Source: Azolla caroliniana
Taxonomy: Eukaryota > Polypodiophyta
Assembly (NCBI GenBank): GCA_043228905.1
Contig: JBHGNT010000011.1
Coordinates: forward strand, 14,508,001 to 14,572,000
DNA: 64,000 bases
Reading direction: 5' to 3'
Shown piece after piece: positions 12,679-25,900 of this stretch (the first letter of the stretch is position 1; every line of letters begins with the position of its first letter). Below the pieces are notes generated by a model. The model did not search any database. It was not told where the DNA came from and worked only from the letters and a program-made list of their open reading frames with translations. The translations under genes were made by a program, and so were the position numbers.

Positions 12679-14384
12679 ATTGTCTATGTCTCCATGCAAG
12701 TGTTTTGATGAACTTGCAAATGGTTCAAAAAATTTGACTAACCAATCCCTCTATTGATAAATCAAGCACATTGGAGATGACATTGGAGATGGGGGGGTCT
12801 TGACTCTGCAAACACTTGTTTGCATGACGAATACTTTCAATGTGTTTGCATTCTGGAGAATAATTATGATTAATGTAAGTATGAATAGTGACAATGTATT
12901 GGCATGTGGAAATAAAAGAAGCTAGGGATGTGTTGTGACATTATCATGCAATCATTGTTGTGACATTATCATACATCGTTGCTAGTAAATGGATGGTAGC
13001 ATTCAATAGGAACACCATTAGACAAGTTGTTTTTTCCATTAAAGAGGGAGTAGGGTGGTTAGTAACAACAAATTTGATGTAAAACAAAAACTATTGCTAA
13101 TCCAATTTCAAACAAGAATGGTTGTTTGTTATATCACATAGAATGCATGAATATGGGCGGTCCCATATATGACATGGAATCATGCAATCTACCATAGATC
13201 TTTGCCAATGTTTCTAGGTAACTAGATCCTTTGGGTGTGAGTCATGATCAATACCATCTTGAAAAATAAAAAAAAGAGCATCTTGTTAAACTAAGGACAT
13301 TGTTGTTGGTTTGGAGAATTCAATTTTATATGAGATTACATTCCAATGAGCCATTGTTAATAAACAATTATTATTGCTTACAAAGCATTCAACTTTCCAA
13401 CATCACGGTTCAAGGCCAAAGTGTATTTTGCATATGTATCGCCAGAGTTTGAATTTAATCTCTGCATGCGTGGGTATACACATGAACGAAATAATTTTTC
13501 ACGCGATTCTAGACCTCTTATCTAAAAATATTCACATTTGATAATGGAGTCCCTTTCATAATAATATGAATATTGGATGTATTTTTTTGGTGTCTTTTCC
13601 ATTTCACATCCCAAGAGGGGAGAAGAGAAAGAGATCAAAACTCTTAGTTTGAATAAATTTGTAAGGAATACTTTTCTAAATCACATGTACGGCGTGTCTT
13701 ATTCAAAAACTCGATATTGTTGTTAATATTACACAAAGACATTGCCATATTTTCTTTTCAAGCAATTTCACATTACACATGATGATTCACAAAACAACAA
13801 TCTAGTAAATATTGCACACAGTTTTTGGCATTCCCTCCTAGATCATAACAGTATGGGCTCACGATGTAAACAAGCAAAAATGGGTGCTCATAAGATTGTC
13901 CTTGAGTCATGACTTGTCATTGTGCATATTTACACATTTAAAGCAAACTATTTGTGGGACAATGAACATATTGATACAAGAGTGAATTTGTGATCCCTAC
14001 ATAGTTCTATTTTTACCAATACTATTTGATCAAATAGTTTAATTTCATTAGTATGAAGTATAGATAATGCAATATCTACGTATACAAAAGTTGGGATTCA
14101 TCCCATATAAACATACTATAGTATTATTTACTTAGAAAACATATCTTGTTTCAAACACCTAAATGTCTTAGTGTTTCAATGTGGCTTATGAGAAAGGGTT
14201 TTAACATTCACTATGCGTTTTATGTCTATGCATAACCTACGAAGAGATTTTAGGTTCAATGTCTTTTATGCCCACGAAAAGCCTAATTGTCCCAGACAGC
14301 TTCTTGTTGACATCACCCTTGTTCTTATTTTACAAGCCCACATTGGCTATAAATAAACTTGGAGATATGTCCAACTCTTCGGAA
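12679..14384. other. Intergenic, no gene seen
   Basis: AT-rich. A short tandem pair, attgttgtgacattatcat, occurs near 12940-12980. No coding region supported. Confidence 0.5.
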
Positions 14385-14560
14385 ACTTTTCTAGAATCCC
14401 TTTATGATTCTAAATGCAATTCGAATAACTCATTGTAGTGACGAATGCAACCAATAGCGACACATTCCCATATGAAATGATATCATACTCTAATGTGCTT
14501 GGTTGTCTCATGATAGAGTATATTCTTAGCCAAGGCAATGCCACTTTAACCTTGTACTAT
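14385..14560 (-). pseudogene. Ty1-copia RNase H fragment (relic)
   Basis: Translated on the minus strand, about 14548-14390 gives SGIALAKNILYHETTKHI followed by YHFIWECVAIGCIR, the signature of the copia RNase H region (S-A-I-x-L-A-K-N-P-x-x-H-x-R-T-K-H-I). At least one in-frame stop separates the two segments, and the expected aspartate after KHI is lost. No neighbouring integrase or RT could be read, so this is an isolated remnant of an element decayed beyond recognition. Confidence 0.7.
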
Positions 14561-14974
14561 TTTGGTATTATGGTAAAAACCCAACAACTTAGAAGCCCTA
14601 TTAACTTTTTATGAGTGTGTGTACTATGAACATGTGTGTTTTGTGTATAATGTTTGAGAGAATGATGTGGGTTGAATATTTGAGCTTGTAAAGGCAACCC
14701 CATGTTGAGTTATGATGATAAGATTAGTAAAACGACACTATAGTCATAAAACTTTCAACTATAGACCAGAATTGAATGAGGGAGAGAGGGCGATTATCAT
14801 GATTCATGCCACAAAAAAAGGAAGAAAATAAAAGAGATGAAACAAAGAAAGATTATTGTTTTGGTTAAGGAACAAATATGTATACACTCTTGCTTCAACC
14901 TTTATTTTTAAATGGAGAGAGAGAGAGAGAGAGTAGATTTATGGTTAATGCTTCCTTAGAGACATATATATGAT

Positions 14975-15260
14975 GATAATTGTGGCTTGACCGGTTTGGC
15001 CTTGTGCAAACCAAATAGGTTAAGCCTTAACAGATTTGAGAGTTTTCAAACTTGAACCAAACCAATTAAGCCTAAATCGGGTTAGGAACCTGTTAGCCCA
15101 AAACCAGTTTGGCAATGCTCAAGCCAAACTAAACAGAGCTCGAACTAGTTAAGGAAGCACAAGCATGAACCGAGCCAAACCAAACCGCCAAGCTGCCAAA
15201 TAAATTTTAAATGATTTAATAGGTTGATTTAGGCTCGAGCCAAACCGTTGCCGACTCCTA
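14975..15260. mobile_element. Decayed hAT-like MITE
   Basis: The right end, read in reverse, is taggagtcggcaacggtttg. It shares tcggcaacggtt with the terminal repeat of the element at 38307-38836. The interior is rich in ggttt/aaacc motifs like that element. The left end (about 14975, ttgtggcttgaccggtttgg) matches only partly and no target duplication was found. Probably a degenerate relative. Confidence 0.42.
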
Positions 15261-15637
15261 GTTGGAGAGGGTGTTCCTAACATATCATGGAGCATTAAGA
15301 CAAGACCATGTTGTAAAAGGTGAGGATCATCTCATTGAGCGCTAAGGCTAACATGGGTTTTGCAAAGGGCATTCCAAACATATCGTGAAGCATACGGGAC
15401 AAATAAAGTCTAGTTCCTTCACGCACCCAACATATGCATACTGTGGAATATACCTAGGGAATCTCGCGTACGAGGGTGACAAGAATCAAGAAGATCTCAT
15501 CGAGAACCCTACTTTCGAAAGTGGTGGTTGTGCAAGATATTTGTAAAATATGGCATGGACGATCGAAGAAGCGAGAGAAGTCGAAAGTTTGCTCGGAACT
15601 TGATACGATGATGACGGGATGCCCTCTCGAAAATACC

Positions 15638-16179
15638 CACACATACATACATTCACATAAATACATACAATACATTCACATAAATACATACATACATACA
15701 TACACACAATCACATACATACATACATACATACATACATACATACATACAATCACATACATACATACATACATACATACAATCACATACAATCACATACA
15801 ATCACATACAATCACATACAATCACCTACATACATACATACATACATACATACATACATACAATCACATACAATCACATACAATCACCTACATACATACA
15901 TACATACATATATATATACATATATACATACATACATACATACATACATACATACATACAATCATATACATACATACATACATACATACAATCACATACA
16001 TACATACATACATACAATCACATACATACATATATACATACATACATACATACATACATACATACATACATACATACATACATACATACATACATACATA
16101 CATACATACATACATACATACATACATACATACATACATACATACATACAATCATATACATACATACATACATACATAT
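15638..16179. repeat. Compound (CATA)n / caatcacata microsatellite
   Basis: About 540 bp of CATA tetranucleotide repeats interspersed with short caatcacata blocks, plus a small tatata stretch near 15909. Long open frames here on both strands (encoding repeated Y-I-H-T or M-Y-V-C) are artefacts of the repeat. Confidence 0.98.
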
Positions 16180-16200
16180 TGCTACTAAGAAAGGGATAAT

Positions 16201-16213
<13 letters not shown>

Positions 16214-16254
<41 letters not shown>

Positions 16255-16324
16255 TATTACTACTTTAATAGTAAAAGTGTATAAAGAGAGAGAGACAAAA
16301 GAGGGGGAGTGTCCATCACTTGTT

Positions 16325-16367
<43 letters not shown>

Positions 16368-16530
16368 GTGGGAGGGAGGGAAGGAGGGAGAAGGAGTGAT
16401 GCAGAAACAGAGGGGGGGAAGAAGATGAGCTATGGAGTCCAGAGCAGAGGAAACAACGCAAAATAGGCAGTTAATTTATTACAGCTCTAGGATCTTCTTC
16501 TTCGCACTTTCTTCTATCTTCTTCTGCATA

Positions 16531-16599
<69 letters not shown>
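16214..16599. repeat. Three (GA)n tracts upstream of the LRR kinase
   Basis: GA dinucleotide runs lie at about 16214-16251, 16328-16362 and 16533-16599. The last ends about 97 bp before the start codon at 16696 and probably lies in the promoter or 5' UTR. GA repeats near plant start sites can be bound by BASIC PENTACYSTEINE (GAGA-binding) factors; that role here is inference. Confidence 0.95.
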
Positions 16600-16602
<3 letters not shown>

Positions 16603-16695
16603 GTAGGTTGAGCCAAGTTGAGTTCTAAGCTCTGAATCTCCATCTCCATCTCTCCTTCCCACCCTTTCTTTTTCAGTGGCTCTTTCTTCACTTCC

Positions 16696-19317
16696 ATGAC
16701 GTGGCCACCATGGCGGCGCGGAGTGAACCACAAGGCATGGCCACTAGTCATGCCATTCTTCCTACTGTCCATGATGTGGCAGACATTGGCAGGGGGCTCG
16801 GCCGATCTCGCATCGGACGCTCGGGCCCTACAATCATTCTTGTCCAATCTGAAGCCGTCCAACCGAGTCTCATGGCCCTCTATATCCACCACAAACACCA
16901 CCGACCCATCGGCTAACCCTTGCACATGGCAAGGCGTGAAATGCACCCCGGGCGACAACCCCCGTGTCCGGACATTGCGCCTCCCGGGCCTCGGCCTCTC
17001 GGGCTCCATATTGCCGGGCACCCTCGGCCTCTTGTCCGAGCTCCAAGTGCTCAGCCTCCGTTCCAACAAACTCACCGGCCAATTCCCATCCGACATCTCC
17101 GACTCCATCAAGCTCCGAGCCGTTTACTTGCAAAAGAACGGCTTCTCCGGAGAATTGCCGCCTCTCTCGGGCAGCTCGGCCCGGATACTCCACCTCGATC
17201 TCTCCTTCAACAACTTCTCGTCTCTGATCCCGGAGAATTATACTCGGTTTGGCCGCCTCACTACCCTCTTCTTGCAAAACAACTCGCTCTCGGGCACATT
17301 CCCGACCGCATTCTCCGAATTGGCCACCACTTTAGTTCGCTTCAATGTCTCCTACAACGAGGGCCTCGAGGGATCCGTCCCGGAGGCATTGCAAGAGAAG
17401 TTCGGGGCCTCGGCATTCTCCGGGACCCGAGTATGTGGGCCACCTCTATTTCCGCAATGTCCGGCCACTGCCCTGGCCCCGGCCCTGGCGCCTGGCGCTG
17501 GTGCACCGGTCCCGAAGAAGAAGAAACCCCGAAGGCTTTCGGAAGGCTACATAATCGCCATTGCGGTTGTCGGCGGGGTGATCGCCATTGCAGCTCTTGT
17601 GGCTTGCCTCCTTGTGCTTCTCGCCTGCTTCCGGAGGTCGAAGGCTCAGAGCACGGGAAAACTTGGCGGACAAAAGGGCGGACAAAACACCGAGGTACCG
17701 AAAGGAGGTGAGGGAGGGAATGGGAACGGGAATGGGGACTCCGCAAAGGATGACTTCAGTTCGGCCGCCCCCGAGATGGATCAAGCCAACAAGCTGGTCT
17801 TCTTTGACGACAACCGATACACGTTCGACTTGGAAGATCTCCTCCGAGCCTCGGCCGAGGTCCTCGGCAAGGGTAGCGTGGGGACGGCCTACAAAGCAGT
17901 CCTCGAAGATGGCGCGACCGTGGTCGTGAAAAGGCTCAAGGACGTGTCGCTACCTCGGAAGGATTTCCAACAACATATGGATGTCCTAGGGGCTTTCCGG
18001 CACCGGCATTTGCTCCCCTTACGGGCATTCTACTACTCGAAAGACGAGAAGCTCCTCCTCTTTGACTACATGCCCCTTGGAAGCCTCTCTACCGCCCTCC
18101 ATGGTATGTCTACATTGATTGTTTTTGTCACTTGTTAAGTAGAACTACCCTACCGATGTGACCAAAGCTTACTGGTAAACTAATGATCGGTTCATGTCGA
18201 GACAATGTGTCTTGTCATGACCCCCTTATTATATGGATTAGGTTTGTTCACAACCCCAACCCCAACCCCAACTCCATCCCCCACTCCCCCAAAGTCAATG
18301 CCATGTGGGGAGGTTGGATCTTTCAATGGGACTACTCAACAACAAATATGGTCATATGAGATAACAGATCAACAAGAAAGAGTAGTTGTATAGCAATGAA
18401 TGTTGCAATAGCACAATAGTGACACATTCATTCCTTGGGTCTAGGGCCACACCATATAGCCTCCATACTACGACTAGGTCGTAGCCGTCTCGGGTGCATT
18501 TGGTGAAATGTTGTCTAATAACTCATGCGCCTAATTTTAATAGACTAGTTTTAGTTTTAGGCTTAGTAAAATACTACTAACAAGTTTGCATGCTCTTCGA
18601 AATTAACGAAACCAATATGTTGTGTGTTTTTTAGGGAACAAAGGTGCGAACCGATCCTTACTGGATTGGGATGCCCGAGTTAAAATAGCAGCGGGGGTTG
18701 CGAAGGGAATTGCGTTCTTGCACGAGAAGGGTGGGAGCAAGTTCACACATGGGAACATCAAATCGTCGAACGTGCTCTTATCGAACGGCCACAACGCGAC
18801 GGCTACTTCGGATTACAGCCTTGCCCCGATCTTCGGCTCTAGCCCAACTGCGTCTAGGATTGTCGGGTACCGTGCCCCCGAGGTCCTCCAAATGCGGAAG
18901 ATCACGCAAAAGTCAGATGTGTATAGCTATGGGGTATTGCTCTTAGAGCTCCTCACTGGCAAGTCACCTACAAACACTGCGACCGGAGAAGGCATGGACT
19001 TACCGACTTGGGTCCAGTCAGTGGTTCGGGAGGAGTGGACCTCAGAAGTGTTCGATGTGGAGCTCATGCGGTACGAAAACATCGAGGAAGAGTTGGTTGA
19101 GATCTTGCAGATCGCGATGGCTTGTGTCGCTGCATCGCCAGATCAACGGCCCACGATGGCCCAAGTCGTGAAGATGATCGAGGAGGTCAAGCCATTTGAG
19201 ATGTCCGATGATGATGTGACCCGAAAGTCGTCATCAGACAAGTCCAAAGATTCAAATGGGACTCCCCCTAGGGTGACCCCAATGGAGTCTTTGACTACTC
19301 CACCCGGGTCCCATTGA
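16696..19317 (+). CDS. LRR receptor-like kinase, LRR-III type, probable pseudokinase
   Basis: Two exons, 16696-18103 and 18635-19317, with a phase-1 intron (G|GTATG ... TTAG|GG), give 696 aa. In order: a hydrophobic signal peptide (about 14-36), an LRR N-terminal cap ([10 protein letters not shown]...[10 protein letters not shown]), about five leucine-rich repeats, a proline/alanine-rich juxtamembrane stretch, one transmembrane helix (about 284-312), and a kinase-like domain. That domain has a glycine loop [13 protein letters not shown] (from 390) and the lysine in VVVKRL (K412). The catalytic HRD is replaced by H-G-N (508-510) and DFG by D-Y-S (529-531), so phosphotransfer is doubtful. The domain order and the motifs [12 protein letters not shown] and [16 protein letters not shown] match the Arabidopsis At2g26730/PRK-like LRR-III group, plasma-membrane receptors often acting through partner kinases. 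Exon GC is much higher than the surroundings. The ligand is unknown. Confidence 0.95.
18252..18290 (-). other. C-rich intronic tract, G-quadruplex potential on the minus strand
   Basis: Inside the intron (18104-18634) of the LRR kinase, three cccc runs separated by aa are followed by two ccccc runs. The opposite strand therefore carries five G-runs of four or five bases, enough for a G-quadruplex. It is too short and wrong in unit to be plant telomere repeat. Confidence 0.6.
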
Positions 19318-20089
19318 CATGACCTCACATAGCCTCTCTTGAACGTAGATTCCAAAACATCCTCCTTGACTCTAGATTCTAATTTATGATTCCTTGACTA
19401 GGTCTAGATTCTAATGTTCATCTCAAAACCCTTTGTTTTTCTTCTTTTTTGTTGAGAAATTGTCTCCTAAGAATTGGGCTATAAAAATGAAGGGGGAAAA
19501 AAATTCACTTGTTTTTAAAATATTCAATTGAAAAACAAAGAGCTCTCAACTTTTTCTTTATTGAGGAAGCCCGATATCATTTGATCATTTTTGAGCAAAC
19601 AGGTTTTATTTTGCCAAATTGACCAACTATTCAAAATCTTAGCAACTAATTGGGAATGTAAAAATCTGTCATTAATTAGGCAACATTAAAGGGGGCCCAA
19701 TCAATAAATAAATGCTTCATTTATTGCAAATCAAGGGAGAGATTTGGGATGTGATCCAAGTCAATGGAGTCCATACATTCTAGTAATTACAACACATAAA
19801 TGAGAAACCATTAATACCTAAGCTCTTGTTCCCAACATTTTATGGTCCATTAATTTGAAGCTAGGGTTTGTGCACACAAGCACATGTACCTACACATCTC
19901 TCTACAAAACAAATAAAGTGAGCTTCAATTGTAGTTGTCTACAGAAGATGATGCCGATGTGTCAACTCTTGCAATCTAAAACCCATGGGTGGTGCTTGCA
20001 CTCTTTAAAGGATTATTAAGTGAAGGCCATAAGTTCACGTGTTCTCTCCTTTGCTCTTCAAAGAGGTGGTGGGGAGATAGATAGATTCT
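19318..20089. other. 3' flank of LRR kinase, no gene seen
   Basis: AT-rich sequence after the stop codon, including the presumed 3' UTR. No further gene is supported. Confidence 0.5.
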
Positions 20090-20146
20090 ATTGCCGTTTT
20101 CCGAGGTCAAATATGACCTATGAGACCAAAAATATTACATTTGAAG
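20090..20146 (-). mobile_element. Short 5'-truncated LINE-C 3' end
   Basis: About 57 bp match the 3' end of LINE-C (40545-40610): gatagattctattgccg..., then the hairpin aggtca-aata-tgacct at 20104-20119 and ctatgagaccaaaaatatta. Only the last codons and tail of the element are present, as expected for target-primed reverse transcription that aborted early. Repeats of atag (atct in the element sense) lie at the 3' side. Confidence 0.8.
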
Positions 20147-20149
20147 TAA

Positions 20150-22905
20150 TCCATGTGAAAGAGACATAGAGAGAGAGAGAGATCACTAGTTTGATATACA
20201 TCAATGTTCTGTATTTTAAGAGAAGTGAATGGAAGTCAACATTTGAGGTCATGTTTTTGTATTGATAATCAAATAGCTTATGTGCAAGGTCAATACCTAC
20301 TTATACCATATCATCATGCATTACACCTACACAAAGTGTTAGTAAGTAGGTGCCATTTGGAACCAAGTCGACTGGACAATGGACATTAAAATTAAACAAT
20401 CTAAAAACTGGTGGGATTGTGTATAGGCAAAGCCTATCGCATAACCTTGAATTTTTCTTTGTTCTCCAAATGAGGGTTAAGTTATTTTTCAATATGGGAG
20501 TGGCTTATATGACCATAGGACTTTTTGAGTCTCATTTTAAGGTTACGGTTTTAGTCAATTAGGAGAGTATTCTTGAGGACATCATACAGATATGATAGGT
20601 ACACATAAAAGCACTAATTTAAAATCCACCATAACCCATAGAAAAAGGGTTATCCATACTTGAGACCTTTTAGGTTTTACACAAGTAGGTCCCATTTGTT
20701 CAAGTATTAATGGTTCAATGTGCTCTTCAAGGGTCATACACCATAGAAAGCTAAGAAAAGCATGACTAGCTTTCTTAGATACATTTATCAAGAGAAAGAT
20801 GTCTCTTTATCATGTAAGTAAAATAGCGAGCCATATATATCTGAAACTAAAGCAAATTTATAAAGAGCCTTGATTAATATGGTTCTCCCCTAGTAAGTGT
20901 ACTCTTAGAGTACTCGTCGATGGAGGTATGGAATTAAATATAGCATAGCATATCAAAAGAACCGAATGAAATACAAATGATCCAAATCTATGGTGAATTT
21001 CAGTTACTTGAATGAATTTATTATCGAAGGTTCTTAAAGATGAAAGATTGGAAAAGCAAATTGAACTTTATGGCACAACAAGAAAAAGAAGTATACCAAT
21101 ATCTCACTAGAATCATTAATTTGATTTGATCTGGAAACTATGTTGTTGGATTGCGAGAAACATTACCTACAATGATGAGGCCATAGCTTATTATATGGAA
21201 GGGTAGTGTCAACAAAAAGAACATTTCAATTTCACCAAAGCACATTCAGCTATAAACTTACTGGAAGAGTAAATTACAAGTAAATTATGTATGGTCCATA
21301 GTCAAAAAATCAAGGAGATTAGTAATAGGTTACCATTTTGTTAACTTCATTGATCAAAGTTTCAATGCCTACACCCTTGGACATATATCATCAACCTATT
21401 CTACAAAGAAGTACTTCATCATTTGATTTATCTTCTCAAATGGAGAGAATACTTTTGGTAACATATGTTAGAAGGCAACGATTTACAAGGAGGAAGGATG
21501 TTACTTACACTAAATAATGTTGTGTAGATAAATGAGAAGTTTTTGGAGTGAGGATTGATATTGTGGCTTGTAGAGCTCAAAGAGTAATGGCTAAGTACAA
21601 AGTACCTATAGGATTGAAGATAGGCACATGGATAAAGTGTGATTTTTGTAGATCATTACAAATGTGGGAGAACTTATACGTGTGAACAAACAAGGTAAGA
21701 TCAACATATATGATAACGGTTATATAAAAGACACATACAACATGTTCCCCCCCCATAAAAAGTGAGGATATAGAGCATTCACTTTAGACACTTGCATGAA
21801 AAATTACCTCGCAACAAACACTGTGCAAATTACCTTAGCAAGATACCCAATCTCCAAAAAACTGACTAGATGATTGGGTGTAGTTGTCAGATTGTAGATC
21901 TAATGGATGATGCATGTCTTTTGATTGAGTCTATTACCTAGTCTCTTGCCTTACCACCTTTATAAAATGTGAGTTCTAAACCAATAATGTAACCTACTAG
22001 GTAGTCACCAAGGAGCGTATTATTTATTTATTTTATTAAAATATCCTAAGATATGTGGGTATGCCTCTTCCCCTATACTACAAGTTAAAAAAACTTTGAT
22101 TAGTTTTATGAGGTTGAAATCACAATTGTGGTATCATAGTTAGGTGGAAAGCAATAATTTCAACAATGTTTTTGTAGTGAATTAATCATTTTTCATTATG
22201 GACCATGGTATATATATGTATTTGTTCCATTCAATAATGTTAGAAGATGGTTTACAACTAGTGATCAACCCCAATACGAAACAATATATAATGATGTGGA
22301 TTGAAACTTGTACAAACCCAAGACAAGGGAATTGTCCCCTAGGGGTGTGAGAGAGGTTTTTTTAATGTCATCATACAAAAAGGTTATGTATGTACCACCA
22401 TCAGTAAAAAAAGAAGAGTGAGTCTGGTTTGCCATAAGAGGTTAGTTGGTGGTGGTCACCTTAGAAGTTCAACACTAATGAGAGAGTGAGAGACAAAAGA
22501 GAGTTCTATGTATTTGCATTCATTCAATACAAGTAAACAAGTCATGACTTCTATATGCGATACATGAATTATTAATTTTGTGAATAGCTAACTCTTACAT
22601 GTATGAAGTTTTGTTAGGGCATTTATATCGCCTTTTTGTAGTTTAGTCTAATGGTGGTAATACTTCAAACCTTTTGAGGATTTATATGGTAGGTGAATTG
22701 TGAATTGATTTGCAGGAATCGTACAAAGGCACTTTTTCATTTATTGTAGTCTTCTATATGTATAAGTGATGAGCTATAGACTTTGCCTCTCTGTTTGCGG
22801 CTAATATCAAAACTTATGTTTGTTAATATTGAGAATATAAATTCCTCCCCTCCTAAAAAACAAAATTTAGGTAGTCTAGTTTAATGATAATCACACCATG
22901 ATTAT
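20150..22905. other. Intergenic, no gene seen
   Basis: AT-rich. A stretch near 21060-21700 gives faint gag-like peptide fragments in broken frames, but nothing firm enough to annotate. A run of c occurs near 21747. Confidence 0.5.
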
Positions 22906-22907
22906 TT

Positions 22908-22909
<2 letters not shown>

Positions 22910-22942
<33 letters not shown>
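22910..22942. repeat. (CT)n microsatellite
   Basis: A perfect CT dinucleotide run with no gene adjacent on either side. Confidence 0.95.
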
Positions 22943-22943
<1 letters not shown>

Positions 22944-25900
22944 GGCCTCAAACGTTTCACCCTTCTCTCTTCTAGACTTAATAATTTTCCCAATTCTCTA
23001 AAATAAATAAAAAATCGCTCTTTGTATTTGCCAAAAGTTTCATAGCAAATCATGAGGACTACATGTTGATATTGTGCTGGAAAAACTGCACAAATTATGC
23101 TACATGTCCTATGTAATGGTAAAGACCATACAACTATGCAAATGATTTAGTTGTTACATTGGCTTATTTGAACAAGGGAATAAAATAAGGTAGAAAGCCT
23201 AAAGTGGGAGTCAACTACACAAATTGTAGTCATCCTATCTAATAGTATTGAAGTGTTCCCTTGATCTTGGGAACTAAATATGGTGGTACATTCTAGAAAC
23301 CAAGTGATGAATTGTACCCATATCATTATTTAGTGATTATGTTAACCAATCTATAGTCAACTTCTTGCAACCATTTTGGATGTTAATGTCAATGCATGAG
23401 GGGTTGGCAAGTGGGTTTCTAGCCAAAAAAATTCTTGGAATGACCACTTCGTTACTATCAATGCAATGATGGATCCTCTTATTAGGAAGGGGGAAGCTTT
23501 ATTGCAACCTTTGTGGAATTTTGCCATGATGAATAGGAAGAATTTATGTGAAAGGATGAATAACATAGGCGTATCTATGTCATTTATGTTGGTTTGAATG
23601 AGCCAAACACCCTCTTAATTGTGCTCACATAGAAAGTGGTTTAGGTAATGAATTAGGGTTAACAAACAAATGTCTTGTAGGAAATTAAGAGTGGGTTCTA
23701 AGATTAGTTGTCATTGCAAATGATTGAGTTATATATACATGTGCTCATTTAGAGGACCATATGAGTTAGATGTCTTGTTGTACCATTCCCAATCTTTAAC
23801 ACATTTCAATACTTTAATCAAATCCTTTTCTTCTCCATTTCTTTATTTGTTAGTGAACTAGTTGTGCATTCTCAAACTTTTACGCACCATATTGACTAGT
23901 ATAAGATGCGTAGAGATATTGTGTTAAGGATACAATTAATGATGAACTAATAGACAAGCAAATAAAGAAAAGAAATGGATTAGGAAGAAACTATCACGGA
24001 CACACTGAGTTCGAATCTTGACAGAAACAAAGATTGACCTTAAACACCATTGGTGTCCCATATCACCAAGTTTGTCTAATTAGATTGTACCTTGGATGCA
24101 ATCAATCTAACACTTTGATTGCTAGACCCTCGATGCACCATTGGTGTCTCACAAGTCACAACGTCTCGATAGAGAATATTGTCCCATTCTCTCAATCAAG
24201 TTCGATACACATTATATAATTGCAGACACCACATGTTGCCACATGTTAGGAGTCGGGACCTTGTGTGAATTGTAAAAGACTTCTTTCAACAAAAATTGCA
24301 CATATATGATAAAATTAGAAGTATATTTGTGGACTACATTTGGTATAGATGAGTGCGAGATTCTATCATATGGAAGTTGTGGCACATGCTCTTTACGGAA
24401 TTTAGTTTCTTGATCTTGCAAATGATGCAATTTGACAAGCTGGTACATGACATGTGTGGATTGATTGAAGTGTTTCAGAACTGTGAGTCTCTTATGATGG
24501 GCAAGCAACATTTGAAGTCTTTACCTTACGAGGCCAATAAGTGTCCTCTAGAGTTGATCACATCAAACTAAAAGATGACAACAACAATGATGGGTAAATC
24601 GAGCCACTTCTTCCTAAAATTGCATATGATTTCAATATGATAAATGTGGGTATATTTTTTGAAAGAAATGGTTGAGGCTCTTAGGAGGTTTATAAAATGG
24701 CATTGGATGATGAGAAGCATTTAGACCTTAAAGGTGAAATAACTTTGAATTGATTGAGGAGAATTTCATTGGAATTATAAGTTTAAGGAGTACGGCTCAT
24801 TTAAATTATATGTTACTTGAAGGACATGGTTAGATTTCACTTAAAGTTTGGCTATGAGATAAAGTTGGCTTAGATACTACAATTATAACTAGTCTAGACA
24901 TTTGGATTTCCATAAGGTTTGAAATATTTTTGATAACATATGGGAAAAACCTTTTTTTGGTTGACATACATGTGCTTGGGGTGTTGTTGAGTCATATTTA
25001 AACACCTTTGGCCAAACCTTCACTCTTTTATGTACATATCCAAAAGAGACATTGCATTATCTAGTTTTATAATACTTTTTAAAGTGTTTGTGATAACCAT
25101 TGTTGTATGCGCAAGTTTTTTCTTTATTTTTCACATGCCCACCAATGTACAACCCTTGTATCCACACACAACAACATGCCTTTAAGATTCCACAAAAGTA
25201 TCTTCCTAGTGAATGGCTTCAAACATTAGGGTAGAAATCAAGGGCATCTTAATTTATCATAAGTTGTTGGATGCATGATGTATTATTCAAGTGACATGAT
25301 CACATGAAAAAGTAGAGTCGTTACATGTATTTGCTTGAATATGTGGCATAATGGTATACCTTTTTGCTAATACATTTCATGTTCATATCCTCCTTCATGT
25401 TACAAACTCTATAGAGTATGCATACTTTGGTTTTGGAACTCAAGACAAGCGCCTTCATACTATTTGACCTAACAATTATGTATGTACTTGTAACTCCATC
25501 CCTTTCTAGACAACATCACAAGTGGTCAATAATCAATGCAACACATGGTGACCCTTTTAAAGTGGGTCTCTTAAAGAACCATACCCACCACAATGGTGTT
25601 GTAGCTTGAGCCACAACATTACATTCACTCGCCTTCTATCCATTCAATGTTTTCATTCCCACCTCCCATGCCCTAGTGTTATTCCTTAGTGTCACACATG
25701 CAGACAATTATATATACATTAAACCCGGCAAGTGGTTAAGATTCATCTTATCAACTAAAAACCTTACGTACTTTCTTTTCAGTGCTTTGAATTACAAACC
25801 AGATTCCCTAGAAATATGTTGATTTCAATTTGATGCTAGGGCATCTTACTCATTGTACTTGTGGATTTTTACCATCAAGTTAATCTAGGTACCCTACACT

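Noticed and set aside
15476-16399. A 307-codon ORF rich in His/Tyr/Thr and Arg/Glu
   Set aside because: It is the translation of the (CATA)n and (GA)n microsatellites. Both strands give similar long frames and there is no conserved domain.
16870-17929. Several long ORFs in other frames of the LRR kinase exon
   Set aside because: They are shadows of a GC-rich coding exon; only the LRR/kinase frame has domains and a consistent splice junction.
18252-18290. Interstitial telomere repeat
   Set aside because: The unit is CCCCAA-like with only about three copies, not the plant CCCTAAA repeat.
21060-21720. Copia gag-like segment with a possible zinc knuckle
   Set aside because: Peptide similarity is faint, split across frames, and the cysteine/histidine spacing is not met.
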